Positions 63,525 through 64,000 of a stretch of 64,000 bases of DNA are shown here, in pieces. The position numbers and the translations under genes are program-made. A model generated the notes under the pieces. The model saw nothing but the letters and a program-made list of their open reading frames with translations. It was not told where the DNA came from and searched no databases. Position 1 is the first letter of the stretch; the number at the start of each line of letters is the position of its first letter. The DNA comes from Teredinibacter turnerae (lineage in GTDB: Bacteria; Pseudomonadota; Gammaproteobacteria; Pseudomonadales; Cellvibrionaceae). The stretch is from NCBI RefSeq assembly GCF_037935975.1, contig NZ_CP149817.1:620001-684000 (forward strand), in the 5' to 3' direction.

Positions 63525-64000
63525 CTAATATACGCAGGCTGGTTTTGCGCAGCTGGGAAATTGCGGTATTCAGTGCGATCCGATAAATCCAGGTGTTAGG
63601 GCCTGTTAACACTAATTCGATTCATTCTGTTGCGGCTAAAATTTCGCTATCAAGGCGTTTAGAGCATAGTTTGGTTGTTCCAAATGAGCGATAAACAACG
63701 CTGAGAGCGGGATTTTAGCCGCAACCCGCAGGGCTGGGGCTGTATTTCCAGGCTGATGCGTTATTTTTCGCTCGTTTAGCCCGCTAAACAACGCCAAAAA
63801 TGCCTTTCATCCTGAAAATACAGGCTCCAGCAGAGCGAATTGAATTAGTGTTAACAGGCCCTAGGTTTGTACTGCGCGTCGTACTGCTCAAAGCCTACCC
63901 GCAGCTGTAGGGTAATTTCCTGTACGAGATCGTGAGTGGCTTCGGCGTTCGTTGTATAGCTGCGTGCGATCTTGAATATCATCGCCTTGTAATCGGCGAA
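63525..64000 (-). pseudogene. ECF sigma factor, N-terminal part (region 2), interrupted; runs off the window
   Basis: From the window edge the - strand reads YKAMIFKIARSYTTNAEATH, DLVQEITLQLRVGFEQYDAQ, a typical sigma region 2. The miniature element then splits a codon at TA. Beyond it the gene resumes as TWIYRIALNTAISQLRKTSL, RIL before the second insert. Removing the element and one TA restores QYKPNTWIYRIALNTAIS without a frameshift, which is good evidence for one ancestral gene. The N-terminus is outside the window. Confidence 0.85.
63599..63861. mobile_element. 263-bp TA-flanked miniature inverted-repeat element, copy 2
   Basis: Same length and nearly same sequence as 23111-23373 (about three differences, for example CTATCAAGG for CTGTCAAGG). 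TA dinucleotides at 63597-63598 and 63862-63863 flank the GGGCC...GGCCC ends. It interrupts the sigma-factor region 2. The high identity between copies suggests recent movement. Confidence 0.88.

Overview
The window looks like chromosome from a marine, polysaccharide-degrading gammaproteobacterium of the Cellvibrionales, probably Teredinibacter (shipworm symbiont) or a close relative. The grounds are two glycoside-hydrolase loci with TonB-dependent receptors, a free-standing GH44 enzyme, and a catecholate siderophore cluster. In gene content (entCEBA-like genes plus a two-module NRPS ending in a Ser module) that cluster matches the one published for turnerbactin of T. turnerae. The species assignment is inference; no rRNA or tRNA gene was seen.

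1-18.7 kb, carbohydrate use, nearly all on the + strand. A TonB-dependent receptor cut by the window edge is followed by a GH27 alpha-galactosidase and an overlapping GH5 beta-mannanase-like enzyme, a galactomannan-type set. A LytS/LytTR two-component pair comes next, then a second TonB-dependent receptor, a GH3 lipoprotein beta-glucosidase, a GH5-CBM6 enzyme and a 1379-residue protein carrying both a GH16 and a GH128 catalytic domain. This second set points to beta-1,3-glucan (laminarin or callose type) breakdown.

18.7-27.6 kb, small envelope and stress genes with interspersed repeats. These are a hypothetical protein, a DUF4112 / phospholipase-D / Pmp3 operon, a DUF2959 lipoprotein, a YqaA-like membrane protein, a DUF1206 membrane protein, a DUF4398 lipoprotein plus OmpA-like lipoprotein pair, and an ArsR/AHSA1 pair with a clear promoter and operator.

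27.6-51.4 kb, siderophore island, all on the - strand. A Fur-box promoter near 46.5 kb drives entC-entE-entB-entA, an RND adaptor and pump, a Fes-like esterase, MbtH, a C-A-T-C-A-T-TE NRPS and an EntS-like exporter. Most junctions overlap by a few bases. A second Fur-box promoter near 51.4 kb drives the receptor, two small membrane proteins (DUF3325- and DUF3649-like) and a PepSY membrane protein.

51.5-64 kb. A GH44 enzyme, an LpxR-like lipid A deacylase, an autoregulated TetR-adaptor-RND efflux operon, three hypothetical genes, and a repeat-rich end. There an ECF sigma-factor gene, upstream of a membrane-protein gene, is broken by two different inserted repeats. One is a 263-bp TA-flanked miniature inverted-repeat element that also occurs near 23.1 kb. 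The other is a copy of a hairpin-rich repeat found four times in the window.
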